Notes under the pieces: model-generated
What the model saw: the letters and a program-made list of their open reading frames with translations, nothing else
Databases searched by the model: none
Told to the model about the DNA's origin: nothing
Shown: piece by piece, positions 1 through 7,608 of the stretch
How positions within the stretch are numbered: the first letter of the stretch is position 1
How the letters are laid out: each line of letters opens with the position of its first letter
Source: Planctomycetota bacterium
Lineage (GTDB): Bacteria; Planctomycetota; UBA8742; UBA2392
Length of the DNA stretch: 40,815 nt
Direction: 5' to 3'
Assembly: GCA_020845475.1 (NCBI GenBank)
Contig: JADLFN010000029.1
Location: 1 to 40,815, forward strand
Position numbers and translations under genes: made by a program

Positions 1-1
1 C

Positions 2-109
2 TACCGCAACGTGAACACGTTTATGACCATGATCTACCTGATCGGCGCCCCGCTGGGCAAACTCCTCGACCCCTTCACCCGCCAACTCACCCCAACCAAA
101 TCCATATGA
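2..109 (+). CDS. C-terminal tail of an unidentified protein (5' end outside window)
   Basis: Reading frame 2 is open from the window edge to a TGA at 107-109 and encodes 35 residues beginning YRNVNTFMTMIYLIGAP. There is a short hydrophobic stretch (MTMIYLIGAPLG) followed by a polar tail. The third codon positions are GC-rich, as in neighbouring genes, which favours a real C-terminus. The family cannot be identified from so short a tail; a membrane-associated protein is possible. The frame is convergent with the synthetase downstream on the other strand. Confidence 0.45.
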   Translation, partial: YRNVNTFMTMIYLIGAPLGKLLDPFTRQLTPTKSI

Positions 110-378
110 TTCAGCGAGGAACCTTCAATCATTGCGGTTACGCGCAGGTCGCCCACATCAATATTTACGGGTTTCGAATTTGGATTGAACGGTTCGAAGC
201 GACTGAGCGTGTTCTGCCAAGTGGCCTGTCGAGTTACGACGTAAGCATAATCGCCGGATGAAATGGCGACGCAAAGCGGCGTCCAACTCGCATCGCTCAG
301 GGCCGCTCGCTCGACAACGAACCCGGAAACACCCAAATCCCAGCCGCGCCGCGGCGGCACCGCGTTCACACTCGGCAA
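34..378 (-). CDS. Doubtful small hypothetical ORF after the acyl-CoA synthetase
   Basis: A minus-strand frame of 114 codons starts with TTG ten bases after the synthetase stop and runs to 34. It overlaps the convergent plus-strand tail by about 75 bases. The translation (GWDLGVSGFVVERAALSDAS and onward) has ordinary amino-acid composition with alternating polar and hydrophobic residues, unlike most shadow frames here. Base composition is less GC-rich than its neighbours. There is no visible Shine-Dalgarno site and no recognised domain. It may be a small real protein, the remnant of a degraded gene, or chance. No function is proposed. Confidence 0.3.
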   Translation of the reverse strand: MPSVNAVPPRRGWDLGVSGFVVERAALSDASWTPLCVAISSGDYAYVVTRQATWQNTLSRFEPFNPNSKPVNIDVGDLRVTAMIEGSSLNHMDLVGVSWRVKGSRSLPSGAPIR

Positions 379-388
379 TTCGCAACGC

Positions 389-2509
389 TTATCGCGCCTT
401 CGCCACGGCTTCCAACGCGTCGGGATTCGCCACGCTGCTCAGGTCGCCGAGGTTCGTTTCGCCTAAGAACCGCTTCTGGATCAGGCGCCTCAGAATCTTC
501 GCGCTGCGCGTCTTCGGCAAATCGTCCACGAACAACACGTTCTTGGGGCGGTCCACTTTTCCCAGCGCGTTCACTACTTGCTGGATCAACTGCTTTCTCA
601 GCTCTTCGCTTTCTTTGTAGCCGCGCGTTTTGTGCAGTACGACAAAACACACCACATCTTGCCCCTTCAACTCGTCGGGCACGCCAATCGCCGCGGCTTC
701 GCTTACTGCCTCGTGCGCGATCAGCGCGGCTTCGATTTCTCCGGGGCCTACTCTTCTTCCGGCGATCTTGAGCGTGTCGTCGGCGCGGCCGAAGAGGAAC
801 CAGTCGCCTTCTTTGTCGATTTTGGCCCAGTCGCCGTGGTTCCAGATTTCGGGGAACTTGCTCCAGTACGTCTCAAGAAATTTCGCGTCGTTCTTCCACA
901 GGCTGCGCGTCATGCTGGGCGCCGGCTGCTTGCACACTAGATAACCCACTTCGTCGATCACCGGCTTGCCGTCTTCGTCAAACACGTCGATGTCCATGCC
1001 CAGGCCGGGGCTTTGCAGCGAGGCCGCCTTGATGGGCATGATCGGCAGCGGCGCGAGGAAACAGCCCACGATGTCGGTGCCGCCGGAAATGTTGATCACC
1101 GGGCAGCGCTTCTTGCCCACGTGCTCGAAATACCACATGTAACTCTCGGGATCCCATGGTTCGCCCGTGGAGCCCAACACGCGCAGAGTCGGCATCGCAT
1201 GTTTGTCGGCCCACTCGTTGCCGCTGCGAATCAGCATGCGCACGGCCGTGGGCGAAATGCCCAGATGCGTGACTTTGTGACGCTCGACCATGTCCCACAC
1301 GCGGTCAGGATTGGGAAAATTCGGCGCACCCTCGAACACCACGAGCGTGACGCCGTGCGCGAAACAGCCGATGATTTCCCACGGGCCCATCATCCAGCCG
1401 ATGTCGGAAAACCACCAGAACACGTCGCCGGTTTTCACGTCAAAGTTGTAGCCCAGCTCCTTGCTCATCTGCGCGAGGCAACCGGCGTGCGTGTGCACCG
1501 TGCCCTTGGGCTTGCCCGTCGTGCCGCTGGTATAAATCATGAGTGCCGGTGCCAGCGCAGGCATGGATTCGGTGGCGCAAACAGGTTTCTGCTTGCCGAC
1601 GATATCGGACCAGAACAGATCGCGCTTTGGAGTCATCGGGCAAGGTGGCAGCGGGGTATCAGGTATCGGGTTTCGGGTATCAGTTTTCGCTTTACCTGAT
1701 ACCTGATACCCGGCACCTGATACCCGCAGCCTCTCATACACAATCACCCGCTCCACACACGCCAGCCCCGCCACCGCCTGATCCGCGGCTTCTTTGATGC
1801 TGAACGGCTGGCCGCGTCTCATGCTGCCGTCGGCGGTGAAAAGAACCTTCACCTGAGCGTCTTCCAGGCGCTCGCGCACGGCGGGCGGCGCGTAGCCCGA
1901 GAATATCGGAATGAAAATCGCGCCGATCTTCTGCGTGGCGAGCATTGCGAAAACGACTTCGGCCACCATGGGCATGTAGCAGGCCACGGTGTCGCCGCGC
2001 CTGATGCCGCACTCCTTGAGCGCATTGGCAACGCGGCATACGTTCTCGTTGAGCTGCGCGAACGTGAACTGGCGAACGTGGCCATCTTCGGTTTCGGAAA
2101 TGAGGGCGGTGGAGTCGTGCGTCGTGCTACGTGCTTCGTGTTTCGGACCCTTTGGTGCAACGCCGTGTTTTTCCGAAGCACGAGACACGGAATCCGAAGC
2201 ACGGACCCATCTGTCCACGCAATTGAGCGCGATGTTCGTTTCGCCACCGACGAACCAGTCAGCCCAGGCGTTGCCTTTGCTCTTGTCGAGCACTTTCGAA
2301 TAGGGCTTGGTCCATTCGATACCGAGGTCGGCTAGCGCCTCCTGCCAGAACCACTCGGTGTTCTTTTGCGTGCGGCGCACGAAACTGCGCGCTTCCTCGG
2401 CAACCTTTTCCGGCTTGTTTGCTGCAACCACATAGCCCAGCTTGCGCATCAGGCGCGTGACGTTGGCTTGCTCAATGACTTCCTGTGTCGGTTTCCAGAC
2501 GTAGTCCAT
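389..2509 (-). CDS. AMP-forming acyl-CoA (acetyl-CoA-like) synthetase with two in-frame inserts
   Basis: This is an ANL-superfamily enzyme that activates a short carboxylic acid to its acyl-adenylate and then to acyl-CoA in the cytoplasm. Visible motifs are the phosphate-binding loop YTSGTTGKPKG (about residues 326-336), the GRADDTLKIAGRRVGPGEIE hinge and C-terminal subdomain, and KTRSAKILRR, whose lysine in KIL is the catalytic lysine of the family. The N-terminus MDYVWKPTQEVIEQANVTR resembles acetyl-CoA synthetase relatives. I chose ATG 2509 because GGGAGAGAG lies just upstream; an in-frame ATG at 2551 lacks this. At 706 residues it is longer than relatives of about 650, because two low-complexity segments (about residues 104-132 and 262-288) are encoded by palindromic DNA inserts that keep the frame. 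The exact substrate (acetate, propionate or other) cannot be told. Confidence 0.88.
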   Translation of the reverse strand: MDYVWKPTQEVIEQANVTRLMRKLGYVVAANKPEKVAEEARSFVRRTQKNTEWFWQEALADLGIEWTKPYSKVLDKSKGNAWADWFVGGETNIALNCVDRWVRASDSVSRASEKHGVAPKGPKHEARSTTHDSTALISETEDGHVRQFTFAQLNENVCRVANALKECGIRRGDTVACYMPMVAEVVFAMLATQKIGAIFIPIFSGYAPPAVRERLEDAQVKVLFTADGSMRRGQPFSIKEAADQAVAGLACVERVIVYERLRVSGAGYQVSGKAKTDTRNPIPDTPLPPCPMTPKRDLFWSDIVGKQKPVCATESMPALAPALMIYTSGTTGKPKGTVHTHAGCLAQMSKELGYNFDVKTGDVFWWFSDIGWMMGPWEIIGCFAHGVTLVVFEGAPNFPNPDRVWDMVERHKVTHLGISPTAVRMLIRSGNEWADKHAMPTLRVLGSTGEPWDPESYMWYFEHVGKKRCPVINISGGTDIVGCFLAPLPIMPIKAASLQSPGLGMDIDVFDEDGKPVIDEVGYLVCKQPAPSMTRSLWKNDAKFLETYWSKFPEIWNHGDWAKIDKEGDWFLFGRADDTLKIAGRRVGPGEIEAALIAHEAVSEAAAIGVPDELKGQDVVCFVVLHKTRGYKESEELRKQLIQQVVNALGKVDRPKNVLFVDDLPKTRSAKILRRLIQKRFLGETNLGDLSSVANPDALEAVAKAR
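1654..1725. repeat. Palindromic insert A inside the acyl-CoA synthetase gene
   Basis: The left arm (1654-1683) and right arm (1696-1725) are 30-nt inverted copies matching at 26 of 30 positions, with a 12-nt spacer. Each arm is built from repeated GGTATCAGGTATC-like words. The insert sits in the coding sequence and adds a peptide of the type VSGAGYQVSGKAKTDTRNP between conserved blocks of the enzyme, in a region variable in the family. The repetitive word structure is unlike the surrounding coding DNA and resembles a dispersed palindromic repeat. Confidence 0.8.
2116..2203. repeat. Palindromic insert B inside the acyl-CoA synthetase gene
   Basis: The left arm 2116-2146 and right arm 2173-2203 are 31-nt imperfect inverted copies (22 of 31 match) around a 26-nt spacer. 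Words such as GTGCTTCGTGTTTCGG and CCGAAGCACGAGACACGG recur. It encodes a polar segment (SDSVSRASEKHGVAPKGPKH) that splits the usual junction between the N-terminal ACS segment and the AMP-binding domain. It shares no sequence with insert A, so two repeat families have entered one gene. Confidence 0.65.
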
Positions 2510-2650
2510 ACTCTCTCCCGCGCGCATTGTGCCAAGAGATCGAGAGCTCATCCAAGCGACAGTGCGCCGTTTCTTGCTTGCCTAGTCTTCTGTGCTACGC
2601 TTGCTGCGACGTAAGCCCACAAAAAGGTAACTCGCGATCTGGAGGTTTCG

Positions 2651-3523
2651 GTGTCGCAGTCCGTCGAGTTACCACCCACTCCCCCAACCCACGGCCTTTT
2701 TGGCAGCGCCTACATGGCGTTGCGCCTGGCTAGTTGGGGGAGTTGGATTTACTTGCTGATAACGCTAACGCCCTCCGGATACCGCGGAATTGTGGCGCCG
2801 TTCGCTTTGTACGGGATCGCCGCTGCGATTTACACGGTCGTTGCTGGGTTTGCCGCAATGAGAGGGTCCATCATCGGTGTGCGGTTCGGAGTTTGCGAAA
2901 TAGTGGTGGGTACACTGACCTGGGCGCCATTCGCATATGGCGGCAACGTACTGACTTTACATTTTGGAGTTGGCTTGTTGTTGGGCATCGGCTTGTTGGT
3001 TCTAGGGTTCAATGCACATAGCCAACACAAGCGATATCGGCAGATCGTAGTCGCGCAGCTCGATTTCAATGCCACGTTGGGAGTCAAACACCGCCAGTTT
3101 CCTTCAAAATTACTAAGCTCCACCGCGCCTGATATCTACTCGCGCCAATCGCCATTGAAAGCACCACTCCTTTCCCCGCCGTCAACGCACAACGCCTTAG
3201 TCAGCGTTTTGACGCTAGCAGCTGTGCTGGAATACGATCGCACACCAATTCGACTGGAACGCGCCAAGGCGGCCGCGAAGCAACTGCTAGGTGACAAATG
3301 CGAGGATGTAATCGCGGGCAAGTTCGCTGAGACTTCTCAGACTTCCGAATGGCGATCCAAGTTAGCCGAATTGGGCGCCTGCGTTGCTTCCGACTCGAGA
3401 CTGTGCCAGCGCGTGCGCGAATGCATTGAGTTCATCCTTAAAGACAGCGGCTACCTAACTCCCGTCGGCGAGCAATTTTTGATGAGCTACGACGTCGCCG
3501 TCGGCATCTCGGGCAACAAATGA
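2651..3523 (+). CDS. Hypothetical four-helix membrane protein with cytosolic C-terminal domain
   Basis: The start is GTG 2651, preceded by GGAGG at 2641-2645. Four hydrophobic segments lie at about residues 20-38, 47-68, 75-95 and 101-121, followed by a soluble region of about 165 residues rich in Lys, Arg and Glu. I do not recognise a family. The stop codon overlaps the ATG of the phosphatase downstream (ATGA), so the two are probably translationally coupled and may act together. Codon use is less GC-biased than in neighbouring genes (several CTA, GTA and TTG codons), which could mean a relatively recent acquisition or a poorly expressed gene. It is divergent from the acyl-CoA synthetase. 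Confidence 0.75.
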   Translation: MSQSVELPPTPPTHGLFGSAYMALRLASWGSWIYLLITLTPSGYRGIVAPFALYGIAAAIYTVVAGFAAMRGSIIGVRFGVCEIVVGTLTWAPFAYGGNVLTLHFGVGLLLGIGLLVLGFNAHSQHKRYRQIVVAQLDFNATLGVKHRQFPSKLLSSTAPDIYSRQSPLKAPLLSPPSTHNALVSVLTLAAVLEYDRTPIRLERAKAAAKQLLGDKCEDVIAGKFAETSQTSEWRSKLAELGACVASDSRLCQRVRECIEFILKDSGYLTPVGEQFLMSYDVAVGISGNK

Positions 3524-4014
3524 ACGCGGCTCACCCCCTGGCTTGGCTTGACGGCATTGCGCCCCTGCGCGTGGCCGTGACGCCGTGCCCGCGCCCCGAG
3601 CAATTTGGCGAACTGCGTGCGGCCGGCGTGGATGTGCTCGTTTCCATGCTGGAGGCGCAGGAGCAACTCTGGCTGGGCGTTCACGACGCGGCCGTGCATT
3701 GCGCGGCCCACGGTATCGAATTCGTGAACGTGCCGGTGCGCGACCGCAGCGTGCCGGATTCAGCAGATCACGTTTCGCCCCACGCGCAAAAGCTCGCCGC
3801 GAAATTGCGCGAGGGCAAAGGCGTGCTGTTTCATTGCTTCGCGGGCATTGGGCGCTCGCCGTTGATGGCGGCGTGCACGCTGGCGATATTGGGCCACGAC
3901 GTGCATTCCAGCTTCGCGCGGATCTCAGCCGCGCGCCGCATTGAAGTGCCGGACACCCAAGAGCAGTTGCGCTTCGCCATCGAGTTTGCGCGCGCGTTCA
4001 AGCCGGGCCCGTAA
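3520..4014 (+). CDS. Dual-specificity / protein tyrosine phosphatase family protein
   Basis: This 164-residue protein carries the cysteine-phosphatase signature HCFAGIGRS at about residues 105-113: Cys106 is the predicted nucleophile and Arg112 binds phosphate (C-x5-R). Asp75 or Asp80, about 30 residues before the cysteine (VPVRDRSVPD), is a candidate general acid. The N-terminal VDVLVSMLEAQEQ segment fits the start of a DSP-like fold. Substrates could be phosphotyrosine, phosphoserine/threonine or a non-protein phosphate; the sequence does not decide. Its ATG overlaps the stop of the membrane protein by four bases, which implies one transcript and a likely functional partnership. Length is typical of compact bacterial and archaeal DSPs. 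Confidence 0.85.
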   Translation: MNAAHPLAWLDGIAPLRVAVTPCPRPEQFGELRAAGVDVLVSMLEAQEQLWLGVHDAAVHCAAHGIEFVNVPVRDRSVPDSADHVSPHAQKLAAKLREGKGVLFHCFAGIGRSPLMAACTLAILGHDVHSSFARISAARRIEVPDTQEQLRFAIEFARAFKPGP

Positions 4015-4052
4015 GCTCATGGCGGCATTCTGGTAAACGGCGCGCGCCGCGT

Positions 4053-4058
4053 TACATT
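4053..4058 (+). promoter_or_regulatory. Possible -10 box giving a leaderless fur-family transcript
   Basis: TACATT at 4053-4058 ends seven bases before the ATG at 4065, so initiation at the usual distance would start the mRNA at or next to the start codon. No Shine-Dalgarno site is visible. No clear -35 element is seen. Confidence 0.3.
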
Positions 4059-4064
4059 GCTGCC

Positions 4065-4466
4065 ATGCGTACCGATGAAACCGCAAAACAGTTGCTCAAG
4101 GACGCCAAACTGCGCGTCACCAGCGGGCGCATTTCTTTGCTTGCCATCATGATCAAGGAAAACCGTCCGCTCTCCATGGACGATGCTTCCGAAATACTGG
4201 GCTGGAAAGGCGGCGACCGCGCCACCGTGTTCCGCAACCTGCATGCACTGAGCGAAGCCAAGCTCATCCGCATGGTGCGCAGCGCGGGCAAACGCGACGT
4301 TTACGAACTTTCAAAGCGCCCCGGCGCCCACGCCCACGCGGTGTGCACCAAGTGCGGCAAAGTGGAATGCGTCGACGCCGAGGCCGCCAGCGCACAAGCC
4401 CCCGGCGGCTGGCGCATGGCCTCGCAGGAAATCACGCTCTGGGGCCTCTGCCCCGCCTGCGCCTGA
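4065..4466 (+). CDS. Fur-family metalloregulator
   Basis: This 133-residue Fur/Zur/PerR-type transcription factor has an N-terminal winged helix (about 8-80) with the recognition region GGDRATVFRNLHALSEAKLI. A C-terminal metal-binding and dimerisation half contains HAHAVCTKCGKVECVD (His89, His91, Cys94, Cys97) and a terminal CPAC (Cys129, Cys132), the two pairs expected for a structural zinc site. The effector metal or peroxide role cannot be assigned, and no nearby metal-transport gene helps. It stands alone between the phosphatase and the acyl-CoA dehydrogenase. The C-terminal half looks slightly short for Fur proper. The start is the first ATG and lacks a Shine-Dalgarno site. Confidence 0.85.
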   Translation: MRTDETAKQLLKDAKLRVTSGRISLLAIMIKENRPLSMDDASEILGWKGGDRATVFRNLHALSEAKLIRMVRSAGKRDVYELSKRPGAHAHAVCTKCGKVECVDAEAASAQAPGGWRMASQEITLWGLCPACA

Positions 4467-4529
4467 CGCCATATTCCCAAGCGCCCATCCCCAAGGCTAA
4501 ATGGTTGCCCCAATCAAGCGAGATACGCC

Positions 4530-5738
4530 ATGCCTGAAGTCGCCGAGCCTGTCACTAATTTCGACCTGACCGAAGAGCAGACGCAGATCCGCGATGCCGC
4601 GCGCCAATTTGTGAAAGAGAAAGTCGCGCCGCGCGCGCAGGAACTCGATGACAAGAACGAGTTCAATCACGAGGCTTTCGTGGGCCTGGCGGAACTCGGC
4701 TTTCTGGGCCTGACCGTGCCGGCCGAGTACGGCGGCAGCGGCTTTGACACGCTCAGCTATGCGATGGTCGTCGAAGAACTCGCGCGCGCCTGTGGCTCCA
4801 CGGGCCTGGGCTATGCCGCGCACGTGAGCTTGGGGCTCACGCCGGTTTACCTGTTCGGCACCGAAGAGCAAAAACGCAAGTACGTGCCGCAACTGTGCAA
4901 GGGCATCGACGACAGCGGCAAGCTGACGCTGGGCTGTTTTGGCCTGACGGAGCCGGGTGCAGGCAGCGATGCCGGTGGAACGCAGACGCGCGCGGTGCGC
5001 AAGGGCGACCACTGGGTGGTCAACGGCCGCAAAGCCTGGATCACGAACCCGCATTATTCGAAGACCTGCATCTTCACGGCGCGCACGAACGACAAGCCCG
5101 CCAAGGGCAAGGGCATCACCGCGTTCATCGCCGAGGTGAACACGCCCGGCTTCCGCGTTGAGCCCAAGGAGAACAAGCTGGGCATGCGCGCCAGCGATAC
5201 GGCGCAACTGGTGTTCGAGGACATGAAGCTGCCGCTCGATGCTGTGGCCGGCGGCGAAGCGCAGGTGGACGTGGGCTTTGAAAAATTCATGAAGACACTC
5301 GCCGGAGGGCGCATCTCGATTGGCGCGCTGGCGCTGGGCATTGCGCAGGGAGCTTACGACAAAGCGCTCGAATACGCGCGCCAGAGAAAGCAGTTCGGCC
5401 AGGCGATTGGCAATTTCCAGGGCGTGGCCTTCACGCTTGCCGATATGGCCATGGAGATCGCGGCGGCAAGGCACCTCGTTTATCACGCGGCTAGAACGCG
5501 CGACGCGGGCCGCGACTTCACCATGGAAGGCAGCATGGCCAAGCTCTACGCCAGCGAAGTGGCCATGAAGACGTGCACAAACGCCATCCAGGTGCTGGGC
5601 GGCGTGGGCTACACGCGCGAATATGATGTAGAGAGAATGCTGCGCGACGCCAAGCTGTGCGAAATCGGCGAAGGTACCAGCGAAGTGCAAAGGCTCGTCA
5701 TCTCACGCAAGATCCTCGGCGACTTGCGCAACGTGTAG
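4530..5738 (+). CDS. Acyl-CoA dehydrogenase
   Basis: This is a full-length 402-residue flavoenzyme of the acyl-CoA dehydrogenase family, which oxidises an acyl-CoA to the 2-enoyl-CoA with FAD and passes electrons to electron-transfer flavoprotein. Visible blocks are CFGLTEPGAGSDAGG (about 136-150), VNGRKAWITN (164-173), the C-terminal helical domain with ARQRKQFGQAIGNFQ (283-297) and QVLGGVGYTREYDVERMLRDAK (354-375). IGEGTSEVQR follows, in which Glu381 matches the catalytic base of the short- and medium-chain enzymes. Substrate length cannot be read from the sequence. With the acyl-CoA synthetase at 389-2509 it points to fatty- or branched-acid degradation, although other beta-oxidation genes are absent here. 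Confidence 0.92.
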   Translation: MPEVAEPVTNFDLTEEQTQIRDAARQFVKEKVAPRAQELDDKNEFNHEAFVGLAELGFLGLTVPAEYGGSGFDTLSYAMVVEELARACGSTGLGYAAHVSLGLTPVYLFGTEEQKRKYVPQLCKGIDDSGKLTLGCFGLTEPGAGSDAGGTQTRAVRKGDHWVVNGRKAWITNPHYSKTCIFTARTNDKPAKGKGITAFIAEVNTPGFRVEPKENKLGMRASDTAQLVFEDMKLPLDAVAGGEAQVDVGFEKFMKTLAGGRISIGALALGIAQGAYDKALEYARQRKQFGQAIGNFQGVAFTLADMAMEIAAARHLVYHAARTRDAGRDFTMEGSMAKLYASEVAMKTCTNAIQVLGGVGYTREYDVERMLRDAKLCEIGEGTSEVQRLVISRKILGDLRNV

Positions 5739-5754
5739 CTCCTCAGGAGCGTGC

Positions 5755-7038
5755 ATGGCTGGCACAGATCCGTCTCAAGCAGCCGCGAGCGCCAGGAGCG
5801 TGCGGAAGCGGGTGTTGCGATGGGTTTTGGTTTTGCTGGGCGTCTTGGTGGTTGCCCTCGGCGGCATTGAGTCGTATCGCCAATACGATTTGTGGCTTGC
5901 CGAGCGCGAATTCTCACGCGTGCAAGATGAAGCGCGCGGCGAATTGGGCAATGTTCAAGATTGGGAAGCCTGGTATCGCCAACGCATCGGCGCAGCAGAT
6001 TCACGCGCGGAGATCGCCTCTCTGAATGAACATTGCCGAGAACTCTGCCAACGCGAAGAGCGCGTTATTGATCGTCTTGCAGCCAAGTCTCGGGCCGGTG
6101 CCGATGACAACCGCCTGGGCGAGCAATTACCAAGTCCCCAAGACCTGCAAGAGTTCGTTGATCAATCCGCTGCGGTCTCCACCAAGGCAAGGTCATTGTT
6201 GAAGTTCGAACGCCTTCATGTTCCGCCGCAGAACATCAATCGATACATGTTTACCGGAGTTGCAATTGAGCGGGTTCCGGGACAGCGCGTTCGCGCCTTG
6301 CAGGAACTGGGTGAATTCCAGCGCGCATGGGACGAACTTGCGCTGATCTTTGCCGTCACGGCGAAGTTCAGCCTGCCTGCCTCAAGAGATGATCGGGTCT
6401 TTGCCGAGTCCCTTGAACGGGCCGGCCACAAGTTGTTCATTGAAATGGCCAAAGTGGCGATTCCTCCGGCTGACTTCGACAAATGGCTGTCGCGGACGGA
6501 GCAACCTGGATCGGACTTGCGGGTGGTCGAAGACCTGGTCGCAACCGTTCTCAAATGGGATGAACACCCCATCTTGCTTTGGGCCACCATTGACGACGGC
6601 GCGGAGTATGAGTGGCGCCTTCCGCTCACGTGGCTTGAGGCGAGGCCGCCGTTCTTTTCTCGACTGCATTTCAGCCGACCGGTTCAGACCACGCTTAGAA
6701 AAGGAACCACGGCGGTGAATCTGCTCGAGACAATGCGCGAATTGCGCCGCTCAGAGCGGTCAGAAAAATTGGAGGCAGTTTGGCCGCGCGTAGTGGAAAG
6801 CCCTGACCTGAAACCTCTACGCGAGCGTTCCCAGATTGTGTTCAGAATCCGTCGTGCGCAGGCCAATGACACCGTTGATTCCATCGATCCAAAGGACCTG
6901 CTTTCAACCGTGGTCTTCGTGCGCCGCACAGCGGCCGGTTGGGAATTGTGTTGGAATGCGGATTCGACACAAGTCCGACGTGGCGGGCTTTTGTTCGATG
7001 GATCCGCGACGGTCGTAGTCCTGCCGGATCTCAGGTAG
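5755..7038 (+). CDS. Hypothetical protein with one N-terminal membrane anchor
   Basis: This 427-residue protein starts at ATG 5755, with CAGGAGC about 7-11 bases upstream. A single transmembrane helix (about residues 20-38, LRWVLVLLGVLVVALGG) follows a basic N-terminus, so the remaining 390 residues are probably extracytoplasmic. The region just after the helix is Glu/Arg-rich and may be helical (EREFSRVQDEARGELGNVQD). I recognise no catalytic motif or family. It lies 16 bases after the acyl-CoA dehydrogenase stop, so it may be cotranscribed. Codon use and GC content are less extreme than in the dehydrogenase. Confidence 0.7.
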   Translation: MAGTDPSQAAASARSVRKRVLRWVLVLLGVLVVALGGIESYRQYDLWLAEREFSRVQDEARGELGNVQDWEAWYRQRIGAADSRAEIASLNEHCRELCQREERVIDRLAAKSRAGADDNRLGEQLPSPQDLQEFVDQSAAVSTKARSLLKFERLHVPPQNINRYMFTGVAIERVPGQRVRALQELGEFQRAWDELALIFAVTAKFSLPASRDDRVFAESLERAGHKLFIEMAKVAIPPADFDKWLSRTEQPGSDLRVVEDLVATVLKWDEHPILLWATIDDGAEYEWRLPLTWLEARPPFFSRLHFSRPVQTTLRKGTTAVNLLETMRELRRSERSEKLEAVWPRVVESPDLKPLRERSQIVFRIRRAQANDTVDSIDPKDLLSTVVFVRRTAAGWELCWNADSTQVRRGGLLFDGSATVVVLPDLR

Positions 7039-7078
7039 GTTTGCTGCAACCCGTGCGACTAACGGTAGGCACTAAGAC

Positions 7079-7138
7079 AGCCACGAATCGCACGAGTCTC
7101 ACGAATTGCTTTCGTGTCCATTCGTGCTATTCGTGGCT
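7079..7138. repeat. ATTCGTG-type palindromic repeat
   Basis: Arms 7079-7097 (AGCCACGAATCGCACGAGT) and 7120-7138 are inverted copies matching at 17 of 19 positions; the spacer repeats the same ACGAAT/TTCGTG words. It fills most of the gap between the hypothetical protein and the YCII gene. Such CACGAAT/ATTCGTG stem-loops are a recognisable class of dispersed intergenic repeat in many environmental genomes; whether it has a role (for example an mRNA 3' end) is unknown. Confidence 0.7.
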
Positions 7139-7160
7139 CAGTTCTTTTCAGGGGATCAGC

Positions 7161-7592
7161 ATGCGTTTCATGGTCATTGTCAAGGCCAACGAGCGCTCCG
7201 AGGCGGGGCAGATGCCCAGTGAGGCCGAACTTGTGGCCATGGGCAAGCTCAACGAAAAAATGATCAAGGCCGGCGTGCTCGCCTCCGGCGAAGGTTTGCA
7301 CCCCACCTCGCGCGGCTTGCGCGTGACGTTTCAGGGCGGCAAGCGCGAAGTCACGACGGGCCCCTTTGCGCCCGCCCAAGACCAGCTTGGCGGGTTCTGG
7401 ATCTTGAATGTGAAATCCCAGGAAGACGTGCTCGAGTGGGTGAAGCAGATTCCCTTCACCCAAGGCGAGGTCGTCGAGATTCGCAAAGTATTCGAGCCCG
7501 AGGATTTCGAGCCCGCCGTCAAAACCAAGGCCGGCAAGAAAGTCATCGCTGACGAAAAGAAGTTCTACAAGAAGCCGAAGAAGGCGAAGTAA
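7161..7592 (+). CDS. YCII-related (DGPF-type) domain protein
   Basis: This 143-residue protein has the YCII/DGPF pattern: MRFMVIVKANERSEAG at the N-terminus, then LVAMGKLNEKMIKAGVLASGEGLHP, then TTGPFAPAQDQLGGFWILNVKSQEDVLEWVKQIPF. The fold is a ferredoxin-like dimeric alpha-beta barrel. Many family members sit next to sigma factors, but none is visible here and the reaction is unknown. The usual DGPF is read here as TGPF. I chose ATG 7161 because AGGGG is 7-11 bases upstream; earlier in-frame codons would include the palindromic repeat. A lysine-rich tail (KKFYKKPKKAK) is extra to the domain. Confidence 0.82.
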   Translation: MRFMVIVKANERSEAGQMPSEAELVAMGKLNEKMIKAGVLASGEGLHPTSRGLRVTFQGGKREVTTGPFAPAQDQLGGFWILNVKSQEDVLEWVKQIPFTQGEVVEIRKVFEPEDFEPAVKTKAGKKVIADEKKFYKKPKKAK

Positions 7593-7608
7593 GTAGCCGC
7601 CCGCCGGC

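Noticed and set aside
1654..1725. Palindromic region as a CRISPR repeat pair
   Set aside because: There are only two arms in opposite orientation with no spacer array, and they lie in a coding frame.
4497..5690. 397-codon minus-strand frame opposite the acyl-CoA dehydrogenase
   Set aside because: It is a shadow of the GC-rich third positions of the real gene; its Ala/Arg/His-rich translation has no domain.
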